A DNA stretch of 64,000 nucleotides from Oscillospiraceae bacterium. Lineage in GTDB: Bacteria; Bacillota; Clostridia; Oscillospirales; Oscillospiraceae. The stretch lies in the NCBI GenBank assembly GCA_910574635.1, contig CAJTCG010000009.1:62001-126000 (forward strand), read 5' to 3'. Position 1 is the stretch's first letter. Each line of letters begins with the position of its first letter. Position numbers and translations under genes: made by a program. The notes below the pieces were generated by a model. It saw only the letters and a list, made by a program, of their open reading frames with translations, was not told the DNA's origin and did no database searches. Positions 33,601 to 40,381 of this stretch are shown here, in pieces.

Positions 33601-34380
33601 TTAATCGTTCCTTTCAATTTTTTCAAAGGCCTCCCAGGGGCAGGCCCGCCGCCGCAGCGCCGTCACCAGGCCCATCAGCAGCAGGCTGACGGCGACGATG
33701 ACCAGAATCACGGCGAACATCTTGTCAAAGGCGTAGGCCTTTTTTACCCGGATCATGTAAACGCCCAGCCCCTGGAAGCCCCCCAGCCACTCGGAGATCA
33801 CCGCCCCCACCACCGCGTAGGACGCGGAGACCCGGAGGCCGGAGAAGAAATGGCTTAGGGCGGAGGGAAATTCCAGGTACCGGAAGATTTGCCGGCGGCC
33901 CGCCCCCATGGAGCGCAGCAGATCCGCCGCCGCCCGGTCGGTGCTGGCGTAGCCCTCCAGCAGGCTGACGGCAATGGGAAAGAAGGTGGTCAGGGCCACC
34001 AGAGTCACCTTGGGGGCCATGCCGAAGCCCATCCAGAGCACCAGCAGCGGCGCCAGGGCCACGGTGGGGATGGTCTGGGTGATGACCAGAATCGGGTACA
34101 GCGCCCGGTACAGGACCGGGACATGGTGCATCAGGGTTGCCAGGATCAGCGCCGACAGGATTCCGGCGGCAAGGCCCAGGGCGGCTTCCAGCAGCGTCAC
34201 CCCGGCGTTTTCCAACAGGACCGGGGCGTCCTCCGCCAGGGCCCGGCACACGGCGGCGGGGGAGGGCAGCAGAAACGAGGGAACCAGCCTCGCCTCCGAG
34301 GCCAGCAGCCACAAGAGCACGGCTGCCGCCAGGGACCCGGCGGCGGGCAGCTTACTGCCGGTGCGGTCCGACTTTTTCAT
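33601..34380 (-). CDS. thiX: ABC transporter permease, ThiX-like
   Basis: About 259 residues, six predicted membrane segments, with the BPD_transp_1 EAA-loop around LLRSMGAGRRQIFRYLEFPS. ATG at 34380 is taken; a TTG three codons upstream is the alternative, and no strong ribosome binding site decides. It overlaps the 3' end of the preceding gene by 29 bases, indicating translational coupling within the thiamine operon. Confidence 0.87.
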   Translation of the reverse strand: MKKSDRTGSKLPAAGSLAAAVLLWLLASEARLVPSFLLPSPAAVCRALAEDAPVLLENAGVTLLEAALGLAAGILSALILATLMHHVPVLYRALYPILVITQTIPTVALAPLLVLWMGFGMAPKVTLVALTTFFPIAVSLLEGYASTDRAAADLLRSMGAGRRQIFRYLEFPSALSHFFSGLRVSASYAVVGAVISEWLGGFQGLGVYMIRVKKAYAFDKMFAVILVIVAVSLLLMGLVTALRRRACPWEAFEKIERND

Positions 34381-34651
34381 CGATTCCAAGCACGCTTCCC
34401 TCGGGCTTGTAGACCAGCTTCACATAGGCGGAGACCTTCTCGCTGCCCGCCCGGTTGGCAATTCGCATGCAGTTTTCCACGATCTCCATCAGCTGGTGAA
34501 GATCTTCCCCCTCGACGCAGGTCTCGCTGGGACCCACAAAGCAGTGCAGGCCGGTGGACCGGATGTAGGCGATGACCTCGTCCACGATGCGGACGATCTC
34601 CCGGTCGCTGGACGCGGCGGGCAGAATTTGGATAGCGGCGTTTGCTTTCAT
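34352..34651 (-). CDS. Thiamine-binding (MTH1187/YkoF-like) protein
   Basis: 99 residues. Ferredoxin-like alpha-beta protein of the MTH1187/thiamine_BP family: ANAAIQILPAASSDREIVRI, IRSTGLHCFVGPSETCVEGE, SAYVKLVYKPEGSVLGIDEK. Relatives bind thiamine or its pyrimidine moiety and are often encoded with ThiXYZ. The ATG at 34651 follows GGAGG by 7 nt. First gene after the TPP riboswitch. Confidence 0.85.
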   Translation of the reverse strand: MKANAAIQILPAASSDREIVRIVDEVIAYIRSTGLHCFVGPSETCVEGEDLHQLMEIVENCMRIANRAGSEKVSAYVKLVYKPEGSVLGIDEKVGPHRQ

Positions 34652-34678
34652 GTTCGGTTCCTCCAACAAAATAAAATC

Positions 34679-34713
34679 AGAACATCCGGCAAGCTATGCC
34701 ATACGGATGCTCT
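34679..34713 (-). terminator. Riboswitch expression-platform terminator
   Basis: On the reverse strand AGAGCATCCG pairs with CGGATGTTCT (10 bp with one G-U) and GATTTTATTTTG follows, ahead of the first gene. TPP binding upstream should favour this fold and stop transcription. Confidence 0.75.
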
Positions 34714-34728
34714 GACTGCTTCAGAAAC

Positions 34729-34815
34729 GACTTCCTACGCTGGCATTACCCAACAGGTTCAAAGGGTCAAAGGCCAAATGCCTTACTCTCAGCTGCGCGG
34801 CAGCCCCCCTGGCGA
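34729..34815 (-). ncRNA. TPP riboswitch (THI element)
   Basis: Reverse strand reads CCAGGGGGGCTGCC, then GCTGAGAGTAAGGC, then GACCCTTTGAACCTGTTGGG, TAATGCCAGCGTAGGAAG: the conserved P2/P3 (CUGAGA) and P4/P5 (ACCCUUUGAACCUG..UAAUGCCAGCGUAGG) parts of the TPP aptamer in proper order. It controls the transporter operon at 31835-34651. Confidence 0.96.
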
Positions 34816-34859
34816 TTCACTTGTCTTTTGTTCTGGGGACGGCGAACTGTCCCACCGCT

Positions 34860-34888
34860 ACTGTAACACGGATTCAAAGGGAATGCAA
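34860..34888 (-). promoter_or_regulatory. Promoter of the thiamine operon
   Basis: Reverse strand TTGCAT (34888-34883), 17 bp, TACAGT (34865-34860), 45 bp upstream of the riboswitch. Confidence 0.65.
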
Positions 34889-34938
34889 GGAAAACTTGAG
34901 GTCTTTGCCGCTTTTCTGTCAAAAAGGGTTCACTGTTC

Positions 34939-34967
34939 TTGCCTTTTATCCGCCCGGCGCTTATAAT
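34939..34967 (+). promoter_or_regulatory. Promoter of the EEP-family gene
   Basis: TTGCCT (34939-34944), 17 bp, TATAAT (34962-34967), 80 bp before the ATG at 35048; divergent from the thiamine operon promoter. Confidence 0.7.
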
Positions 34968-35047
34968 ACAAAAATAAAGAGCCTGAATTTCGGCACGGAT
35001 CGTCCGGCGGTACGGTCCGCCAAGGAAGCAGAAGGAGGAGAATCACG

Positions 35048-36082
35048 ATGAAGGGACTGCCCAACGAGGAGCGGCAGCGCTTGGGGGCGCTGCTGGAAGA
35101 AGCCTCCCAAGCGGAGGTCATGGGGAAGATTCCCCAATTTTCCCAGGCGGAGGTGCACAATCTGGCACCGCTCCCGGCGCGGGCCCCGGAGGCCCTGGGG
35201 ATGCTGGTGTTCAATATGGAGCGGGGCGTGTGCCTGGAGGAGCTGGGGGATTTTTTGGAAACCTGCCCGGCGGTCCGGCCCTTCGATGTGATTCTGGCCA
35301 ATGAGCTGGACGACGGCTGCGTCCGCTCCGGCGGAAAGGACACCACTTTGGAGCTGGCGAAGCGGCTGGGGATGAACGCGGCGTTCGGCCTGGAGTTCAT
35401 CGAGCTGGTGAACGGGGAGGACTCCAAGGGCTTCCATGGCAACGCCATCTTCTCCCGCTGGCCCATCAAACGGGCCAAGGCGGTCCGCCTGCCGGAGCAG
35501 TACAACTGGTACTTTGACCGCCAGCGGCGGATTGGCGGGCGGCTGGCCGTTTTGGCGGAGCTGGACGTGGCGGGCACGCCGGTGGGCGTGGGCACCATCC
35601 ACCTGGAGAACCGGACCCACGGCCCGGGCCGCCGGGCCCAGCTGTCAGCCGTGCTGGCGGAGGCGGAGGCCATGTTCCCCGGTATGCCGGTGATTTTGGG
35701 CGGGGATCTGAATACCAACACCTTCGACGGCCGGGACAAGGACGCTATCCGGGCTGTGGCGGGAAGCCCTGAGCTCCAGCGCCGGTGTTTGGAGGATGTG
35801 GCGGACTGGGAGGAATGCCTCCCGGCGGCGGCGGAAGCGGGCTACCGCCTCCTGCCGGACAGGGCCGCGGCCACCCGGCGCAAGCCCCTCCCCGGCGGGG
35901 GACATCTGGATCTGCGGCTGGACTGGCTGCTGGTCCGGGGCCTGGAAACGGGGGAGAGCCGCACCGTCTCCACCCGGAAGGAGGACTGCGGCTTCGCCCT
36001 GCCCGGCAGCGCTTTGGCGGCGTTCACCGGGGAGGAGCTTTCCGACCACAACGCGGTCTGGGCCTCCTGCGCCCTGAAGTGA
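35048..36082 (+). CDS. Endonuclease/exonuclease/phosphatase-fold protein
   Basis: 344 residues, cytoplasmic. EEP (DNase I/sphingomyelinase-like) signature residues: Asn-Glu in VFNMERG (about 56-62), DVILANELDDG (about 80-90), GFHGNAIFSRWPI, GGDLNTNTFDGRD (about 218-230) and the C-terminal His in LSDHNAVWASC (about 330-340). These fit a metal-dependent phosphodiesterase; the substrate cannot be told. GAAGGAGGAG precedes the ATG. A single gene. Confidence 0.85.
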   Translation: MKGLPNEERQRLGALLEEASQAEVMGKIPQFSQAEVHNLAPLPARAPEALGMLVFNMERGVCLEELGDFLETCPAVRPFDVILANELDDGCVRSGGKDTTLELAKRLGMNAAFGLEFIELVNGEDSKGFHGNAIFSRWPIKRAKAVRLPEQYNWYFDRQRRIGGRLAVLAELDVAGTPVGVGTIHLENRTHGPGRRAQLSAVLAEAEAMFPGMPVILGGDLNTNTFDGRDKDAIRAVAGSPELQRRCLEDVADWEECLPAAAEAGYRLLPDRAAATRRKPLPGGGHLDLRLDWLLVRGLETGESRTVSTRKEDCGFALPGSALAAFTGEELSDHNAVWASCALK

Positions 36083-36187
36083 GAACCCCGCCAGGCCGAA
36101 CGCCGCCGGGGCGGAGATTCCGGCGGGGAGGGGGAACGCCGCCTTCGCCGGGCACATCACCGGGCGGAGCTTGGAACCCGAAGAGAA

Positions 36188-36220
36188 ACCGGGGGCGCAC
36201 AAGAACGGTGCGCCCCCGGT
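36188..36220. terminator. Bidirectional terminator
   Basis: ACCGGGGGCGCAC / GTGCGCCCCCGGT, 13-bp stem, between the convergent EEP gene and hpf; ATTGTT follows on the forward side and TTTCTCTT on the reverse. Confidence 0.85.
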
Positions 36221-36259
36221 ATTGTTCCATGTAGGCCCGGCGTTTTTTCAAACCGGAGC

Positions 36260-36805
36260 TTATTCCTCCTCGTCCGTAACAATGAGGCCATAGCCGCCGC
36301 TCTTCCGGCGGTAGACGATGCACAGGCTGTCGTCCTCGCTGCTGCGGAAGACGAAGAAGCTGTGGTCCAGCAGGTTCATCTGCAGGATGGCCTCTTCCGT
36401 GCTCATGGGCTTTACGGCGAAGCGCTTGGTGCGGACCACGGGGAATTCCTTCTCCTCCGCCACGTCGAAGTCGGTGGACGGGGCGGGAGGCGGGAAGCCC
36501 TCGCTCCGCAGGCGCTTGGACAGCCGGGTCTTGTTCTTCAAAATCTGGCGCTCGATATAGCCCACGGCGGCGTCCACGGCGCCGCGCATATCGCCGTCCG
36601 GCGCCTCCGTCTGGGCCCGGAGCAGAGCGCCGCCGCTCCGAACGGTGATCTCCACTGTGCAGCGGTGGTCCTTCTCCACCGAGAATGTCACAAACGCGGT
36701 GGTGTCCTCCCGGAAATACTTTTCCAGCTTCGCGATTTTCTTTTCCGTGTAAGCCTTGATGGAATCGTTGAGGGAGACCTTTTTGCAAGCGTAGGTGTAC
36801 TTCAT
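36260..36805 (-). CDS. hpf: Ribosome hibernation promoting factor, long form
   Basis: 181 residues. Residues 1-100 are the S30AE/HPF domain (MKYTYACKKVSLNDSIKAYT, KIAKLEKYF); residues about 125-181 are the C-terminal dimerisation domain (FPVVRTKRFAVKPMSTEEAI, LLDHSFFVFRSSEDDSLCIV). Long HPF joins two 70S ribosomes into inactive 100S particles in stationary phase. GGAGCGATCTCG precedes the ATG. Confidence 0.95.
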   Translation of the reverse strand: MKYTYACKKVSLNDSIKAYTEKKIAKLEKYFREDTTAFVTFSVEKDHRCTVEITVRSGGALLRAQTEAPDGDMRGAVDAAVGYIERQILKNKTRLSKRLRSEGFPPPAPSTDFDVAEEKEFPVVRTKRFAVKPMSTEEAILQMNLLDHSFFVFRSSEDDSLCIVYRRKSGGYGLIVTDEEE

Positions 36806-36997
36806 CGAGATCGCTCCTTTCGTGTGAAAAAGGGCCGGTCGGATCGTTGCGAAGACCCTTTTGTATAATATAACATATTTGTATTGAAATGGGAAGAGGA
36901 AACCGGCGTTTTTTCAAAAGATTCACAAATTTTTTCCGCCGCCCCCGCCAAGCGGCGGCTTTCGACAAAAGAAGCCGGAAAACGGCAAAACTTTCTA

Positions 36998-37096
36998 TTT
37001 ACAAAACCTGGGAAACATGGTACTTTGATATAGGAAGCTTTCCAATATCCCACCCGCTTGGGCCGCATGGCGTTTGTCCGTGCGGCTCCTTTTTAT
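36998..37096 (+). ncRNA. Candidate small RNA in the hpf upstream gap
   Basis: A promoter-like pair TTTACA (36998-37003), 17 bp, TACTTT (37021-37026) is followed about 7 bp later by a ~60-nt stretch with three small stems (GGAA/TTCC 37033-37043, CCCA/TGGG 37049-37062, GCCGCA/TGCGGC 37063-37085) and then CCTTTTT. This is a promoter and an intrinsic terminator with no reading frame between them. The remainder of 36806-37141 holds the hpf leader. Speculative. Confidence 0.4.
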
Positions 37097-37105
37097 GCCG
37101 TGAAG

Positions 37106-37131
37106 AAAACCGCCCGGCTCCGGGCGGTTTT
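37106..37131 (-). terminator. Terminator of the yabR end of the operon
   Basis: AAAACCGCCCGG / CCGGGCGGTTTT with a 2-nt centre; on the reverse strand TTTTCTTC follows. 10 bp after the S1-domain gene. Confidence 0.85.
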
Positions 37132-37141
37132 CGCTTTGTTT

Positions 37142-37618
37142 TTATCTCCGTCTTCTCCCCCGTTTGCCGTCCATGCTGCGGTTCAGATCCGCCATCTTCC
37201 CCTCGGAGGAGGAGAGGAAGCGCTTCAGCTTGTCCTCAAAGGCCTGATCCCCGGACGGCGGCAGGGGCTCCGGCCTTCCCCGGCCCTGGAACTGCGGCGG
37301 GACGGACCCGGAGGCCGCCGCCGGCCTGGGGCCGCCCTGGGGGCCCGGGGCGGGCCTGGGGGAACGGGGGGCCCGCCGCTCCTGCTGGGGCAGGGCCTTT
37401 TTAATCGAGAGGTTTACCCGCCCGTTCTCCGCGGACAGGACAAGGACCTTTACGGCCTGCCCCGTCTGGAGGTGGTCGTGTACGTCCTCCACAAAGGTGT
37501 TGGCAATCTCCGAGATATGTACCAGCCCGGAGCCGCCTCCTTCCAACGCCACGAAGGCGCCGAATTTCATGATGCTGGTGACTTTGCCTTCCAGAATGCT
37601 CCCAACCTGAGGCTCCAT
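37142..37618 (-). CDS. yabR: S1 RNA-binding domain protein (YabR-like)
   Basis: 158 residues. S1 domain in residues 1-75 (GSILEGKVTSIMKFGAFVAL, GLVHISEIANTFVEDVHDHL, VKVLVLSAENGRVNLSIKKA). The C-terminal half is a basic, Pro/Gly/Arg-rich tail (about 80-158). Position after divIC equals Bacillus yabR. Function is not established; RNA or ribosome binding is expected. Confidence 0.88.
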   Translation of the reverse strand: MEPQVGSILEGKVTSIMKFGAFVALEGGGSGLVHISEIANTFVEDVHDHLQTGQAVKVLVLSAENGRVNLSIKKALPQQERRAPRSPRPAPGPQGGPRPAAASGSVPPQFQGRGRPEPLPPSGDQAFEDKLKRFLSSSEGKMADLNRSMDGKRGRRRR

Positions 37619-37669
37619 ACGGTTTCTAGTTTCTCCTTCCCTTGATTCGCGTGGTAAAGCGGGGCCCAG

Positions 37670-37972
37670 TCAGCTGCCCACGTCGAAGACGTACTCCCCG
37701 GGCAAAAGCCAGCCCAGCTCCCGGCGGGCGATCTCCTGCATCTTCTCAGGCGTGCAGCCCTCCTCGATGTCCGCCGCCAGGGCGTCGTTCTCCTGGCGCT
37801 TGCCCTCCACCTCGGCGGCTACCCGCGCCTTTTCCGTCTCGGCGTCCGCGACCTGCTCCCGCAGGGCGTACACCTCGCAGACCAGCGCGGCCAGCAGAAT
37901 TACGATTAACAGCTTGGTCAGAAGGCCCGTGCGGAGCTTTACCGCCTTCGGCGTTTTTCGCTGCTTTGCCAT
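37670..37972 (-). CDS. divIC: Septum formation initiator DivIC/FtsB family
   Basis: 100 residues: basic N-terminus, one membrane segment (about 17-37, LLTKLLIVILLAALVCEVYA), a short coiled coil (LREQVADAETEKARVAAEVE) and the family's C-terminal motif IARRELGWLLPGEYVFDV. Part of the divisome with FtsL and DivIB. The ATG at 37972 follows AAAGGAGAG by 7 nt. Its 5' three quarters overlap the reading frame of yabQ (see finding). Confidence 0.9.
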   Translation of the reverse strand: MAKQRKTPKAVKLRTGLLTKLLIVILLAALVCEVYALREQVADAETEKARVAAEVEGKRQENDALAADIEEGCTPEKMQEIARRELGWLLPGEYVFDVGS

Positions 37973-38429
37973 GTCTGCGCTCTCCTTTCCCGGGCCCATA
38001 CCCACTTTTCCTTATTGTAAAGCATTTGCGCCAAAAATAAAAGAGGTTTTTTCCGCGGCGGAGCGTTTTTTTATAAAAATTTCCGGCCCACCGCAGAGGC
38101 AGGCACAAAAGACGCCACAAAAAGGCCAGCGTATCCGCCCAAAAAGCCCACAGAGGGCGCAGAAGCTCTGAAAAAGCGCAGAAAAACAAGACCGCGCCCC
38201 CCAGGGCTCCCAGGATTACAAATCCCCGGAGCTGGCCCTCGGCCCGGCGCAGCAGGAAGAGGAACATGGCCCCGCCCACCGCCAGGCAGTAGGCCCCGTC
38301 CAAAAGGGCGGTGGCCCGGGGAGCCCGCACCCGGAAGGGGCGCAGCAGATCATACAGCAGCCCGGCGGACAGCCCCAGGAGAATGGACTGCCCGAACACC
38401 AGCAGCTGCTGGGCCGCCCGGCTTTCCAT
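37746..38429 (-). CDS. yabQ: Spore cortex protein YabQ, C-terminus extended
   Basis: 227 residues as read. Residues 1-140 match YabQ: four to five membrane segments starting FGQSILLGLSAGLLYDLLRP, then LFFCAFSELLRPLWAFWADT; YabQ is needed for spore cortex synthesis. A normal YabQ ends near the charged segment FYFWRKCFTIRK (about residue 137), but here no stop occurs and the frame runs on for about 85 Gly/Arg-rich residues, 227 bases of it out of frame over divIC. Start ATG at 38429 overlaps the yabP stop; a TTG two codons earlier is possible. Confidence 0.8.
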   Translation of the reverse strand: MESRAAQQLLVFGQSILLGLSAGLLYDLLRPFRVRAPRATALLDGAYCLAVGGAMFLFLLRRAEGQLRGFVILGALGGAVLFFCAFSELLRPLWAFWADTLAFLWRLLCLPLRWAGNFYKKTLRRGKNLFYFWRKCFTIRKSGYGPGKGERRHGKAAKNAEGGKAPHGPSDQAVNRNSAGRAGLRGVRPAGAGRGRRDGKGAGSRRGGGQAPGERRPGGGHRGGLHA

Positions 38430-38431
38430 GC

Positions 38432-38713
38432 TCAACCGAACAGGCGGCCCAGGAAGCCTCCCCGGCCGGAGCCCTGGTCCTCATAGGTCAGGGAGTCGAT
38501 CCTCCCGTCCACATGAAGTTCGCCTCCGTCCAGAGACAGCTTTCCGATATGAAGGTCTTCCCCCGTGACGACCAGGGTTCCCACGGCGGTGGACATGACG
38601 ATGCCGGTCTCGTCAAAGCGCTCCACGTCCTCCACGCCGGAGACGGTCAGGCTTTCCCGCCCGTCCAGCTCCAGGCGGTGGGCGGCGGCTTGGGGCAAAG
38701 CGTAATCGTTCAT
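38432..38713 (-). CDS. yabP: Sporulation protein YabP
   Basis: 93 residues with the YabP fold: HRLELDGRESLTVSGVEDVE, FDETGIVMSTAVGTLVVTGE, LHIGKLSLDGGELHVDGRID. Required in Bacillus for spore cortex formation with YabQ. GGGAGGG precedes the ATG at 38713. Neighbours rqcP and yabQ confirm the assignment. Confidence 0.93.
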   Translation of the reverse strand: MNDYALPQAAAHRLELDGRESLTVSGVEDVERFDETGIVMSTAVGTLVVTGEDLHIGKLSLDGGELHVDGRIDSLTYEDQGSGRGGFLGRLFG

Positions 38714-38843
38714 GGTTCGTCCCTCCCTGTCCAAAGAATATGGCGGGAGGGCCGGGATTAGAACCTGCGTTTATAGGGGAAAACGGCCGGATGGGCGGGG
38801 AAAGACCCGCCCGGACCGGGTTCGGCGGCTGGGAATCCAGGTT

Positions 38844-39086
38844 CTAGGATAACTGCCTGTAAAGCGCGGCGGCGTCGGCCTGCCGCACCGTCTCCTGGAC
38901 GGACAGCACTTCCACCGTCACCTCCCGGGCCCCCAGGCGGAGCGTGATTTGGTCCCCTTCCTTCACCTCGTATGAGGCCCGGGCGGGGCGGCCGTTGACG
39001 CAGACCAGCCCGTTGTCGCAGGCCTCGTTGGCCACGGTCCGCCGCTTGATAAGGCGGGAGACCTTCAAATATTTGTCCAGGCGCAT
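38844..39086 (-). CDS. rqcP: S4-domain RNA-binding protein RqcP
   Basis: 80 residues, single S4 domain ([40 protein letters not shown]). The Bacillus counterpart YabO/RqcP works with RqcH in ribosome quality control, helping add poly-Ala tails to stalled chains. Located in the conserved mazG/hup-yabP interval. Confidence 0.9.
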   Translation of the reverse strand: MRLDKYLKVSRLIKRRTVANEACDNGLVCVNGRPARASYEVKEGDQITLRLGAREVTVEVLSVQETVRQADAAALYRQLS

Positions 39087-39114
39087 AGCGCGCCCTCCTT
39101 TCTCCGGAAAAATA

Positions 39115-39141
39115 AACAGCCGGCAAAGCCTGCCGGCTGTT
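39115..39141 (-). terminator. hup terminator
   Basis: AACAGCCGGC / GCCGGCTGTT with 7-nt loop; reverse strand continues TATTTTT. It separates hup from rqcP, so hup is probably also transcribed alone at high level. Confidence 0.85.
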
Positions 39142-39161
39142 CAAAAAGGGCGTTATCCGAA

Positions 39162-39437
39162 TCAGCCGCCCACGATGTCCTTCAGGACTTTGCCGGCCTT
39201 GAACACGGGCACGGTGGAGGCGGGGATTTCGATGGGCTCCTTGGTCTTGGGGTTCCGGCCCACGCGGGCGGCGCGCTTCTTAACCTCAAAGGAGCCAAAG
39301 CCCACCAGCTGGACCTTTTCGCCCTCCTTCAGAGCGTCGGTGATGGCATCCAGTGTAGCGGTAATGACGGTCTCGGCGTCTTTCTTGGAGACCTCCGCGG
39401 CCGCGGAAACAACGTTGATGAGTTCTGCTTTGTTCAT
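39162..39437 (-). CDS. hup: HU family DNA-binding protein
   Basis: 91 residues, full-length HU. MNKAELINVVSAAAEVSKKD at the N-terminus and the DNA-binding arm signature GFGSFEVKKRAARVGRNPKT. Bends and compacts DNA. AGGAGGAT precedes the ATG. Own terminator downstream. Confidence 0.97.
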   Translation of the reverse strand: MNKAELINVVSAAAEVSKKDAETVITATLDAITDALKEGEKVQLVGFGSFEVKKRAARVGRNPKTKEPIEIPASTVPVFKAGKVLKDIVGG

Positions 39438-39500
39438 GAATGGTATCCTCCTGCAATCATTTGTGTTCTGGTATCTTACTATTCTTAACGCAAACGCGTG

Positions 39501-40304
39501 TTAAGACTCCTCTTTTTTGGAGGATTTCCAGAGCTCCACCAGCTCCGCTTCGGCATATTCGCCCAGAGGCTTGTCCGCCATGGCCTCCACCCGGCGGAAG
39601 CGCCCGTCAAACTTGTCGCAGGCCCGGTGCAAAGCGTCCTCCGGGTCCACGCCGGACATTTGGGCCACCTTGGCGGTGATGAAGAGCAGATCTCCCAGCT
39701 CCTCCCGGACGCCGTGGGGCTCGTCCGTTCCGGCGCCGGCCTCCAAGGCCTCCCGCAGCTCCCGGACCTCCTCTTCCAGCTTCCCCAGGGCGCTGAGGGC
39801 GCTGGCCCAGTCAAAGCCCGCTTTGGCGGTCTTTCCGGCGATTTTCTCCGCCCGCCAGAGGGCGGGCAGGGTGTGGGGCACGGACTCGATGGCGTCGGCG
39901 GTGGTGGACTGGGCCTTCTCCTTCCGTTTCAGGGCCTCCCAGTTCACCAGGACCTCCCGGCTGTCCGCCACCTCCACGGTGCCGAAGACGTGGGGATGGC
40001 GGTACACCAGCTTCTGGGACACGCCGTCGACAACGTCGTCCATGGTGAACCGGCCCCGCTCCGCCTCGATCTGGGCGTGGAAGGCCGCCTGCATCAGCAC
40101 GTCTCCCAGCTCCTCGCACATGCCTGCCGGGTCGTCCCGGTCGATGGCGTCCAGAGCCTCGTAAGTCTCCTCCAGGAAGTTCCGGCGGATGGACCCGTGG
40201 GTCTGCTCCGCATCCCAGGGGCAGCCCCCCGGCGCCCGGAGCAGCCGCATGATTTCCAGGAAATCCTCCCAGCCGTAACGGCGCTTACATTGAAAATCTA
40301 CCAT
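39501..40304 (-). CDS. mazG: Nucleoside triphosphate pyrophosphohydrolase MazG
   Basis: 267 residues, the double-domain MazG form. First domain RLLRAPGGCPWDAEQTHGSI with the metal-binding EETYEALDAID and EELGDVLMQAAFHAQIE; second domain EEEVRELREALEA and REELGDLLFITAKVAQM. Hydrolyses NTPs to NMP and PPi (house cleaning). The ~200-residue SAM methylase part found in Bacillus YabN is absent. Confidence 0.95.
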   Translation of the reverse strand: MVDFQCKRRYGWEDFLEIMRLLRAPGGCPWDAEQTHGSIRRNFLEETYEALDAIDRDDPAGMCEELGDVLMQAAFHAQIEAERGRFTMDDVVDGVSQKLVYRHPHVFGTVEVADSREVLVNWEALKRKEKAQSTTADAIESVPHTLPALWRAEKIAGKTAKAGFDWASALSALGKLEEEVRELREALEAGAGTDEPHGVREELGDLLFITAKVAQMSGVDPEDALHRACDKFDGRFRRVEAMADKPLGEYAEAELVELWKSSKKEES

Positions 40305-40381
40305 AGATTGCCCGCCTTTGCAAGAAATTTCGAGAAAAAAGTTGGTATGAGGCCATATTTTTTGCCAATTTTCCGCACGTT

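Noticed and set aside
37061-37095. This hairpin as the terminator of the genes on the reverse strand
   Set aside because: The T-run lies on the forward side only; the reverse-strand operon has its own terminator at 37106-37131.
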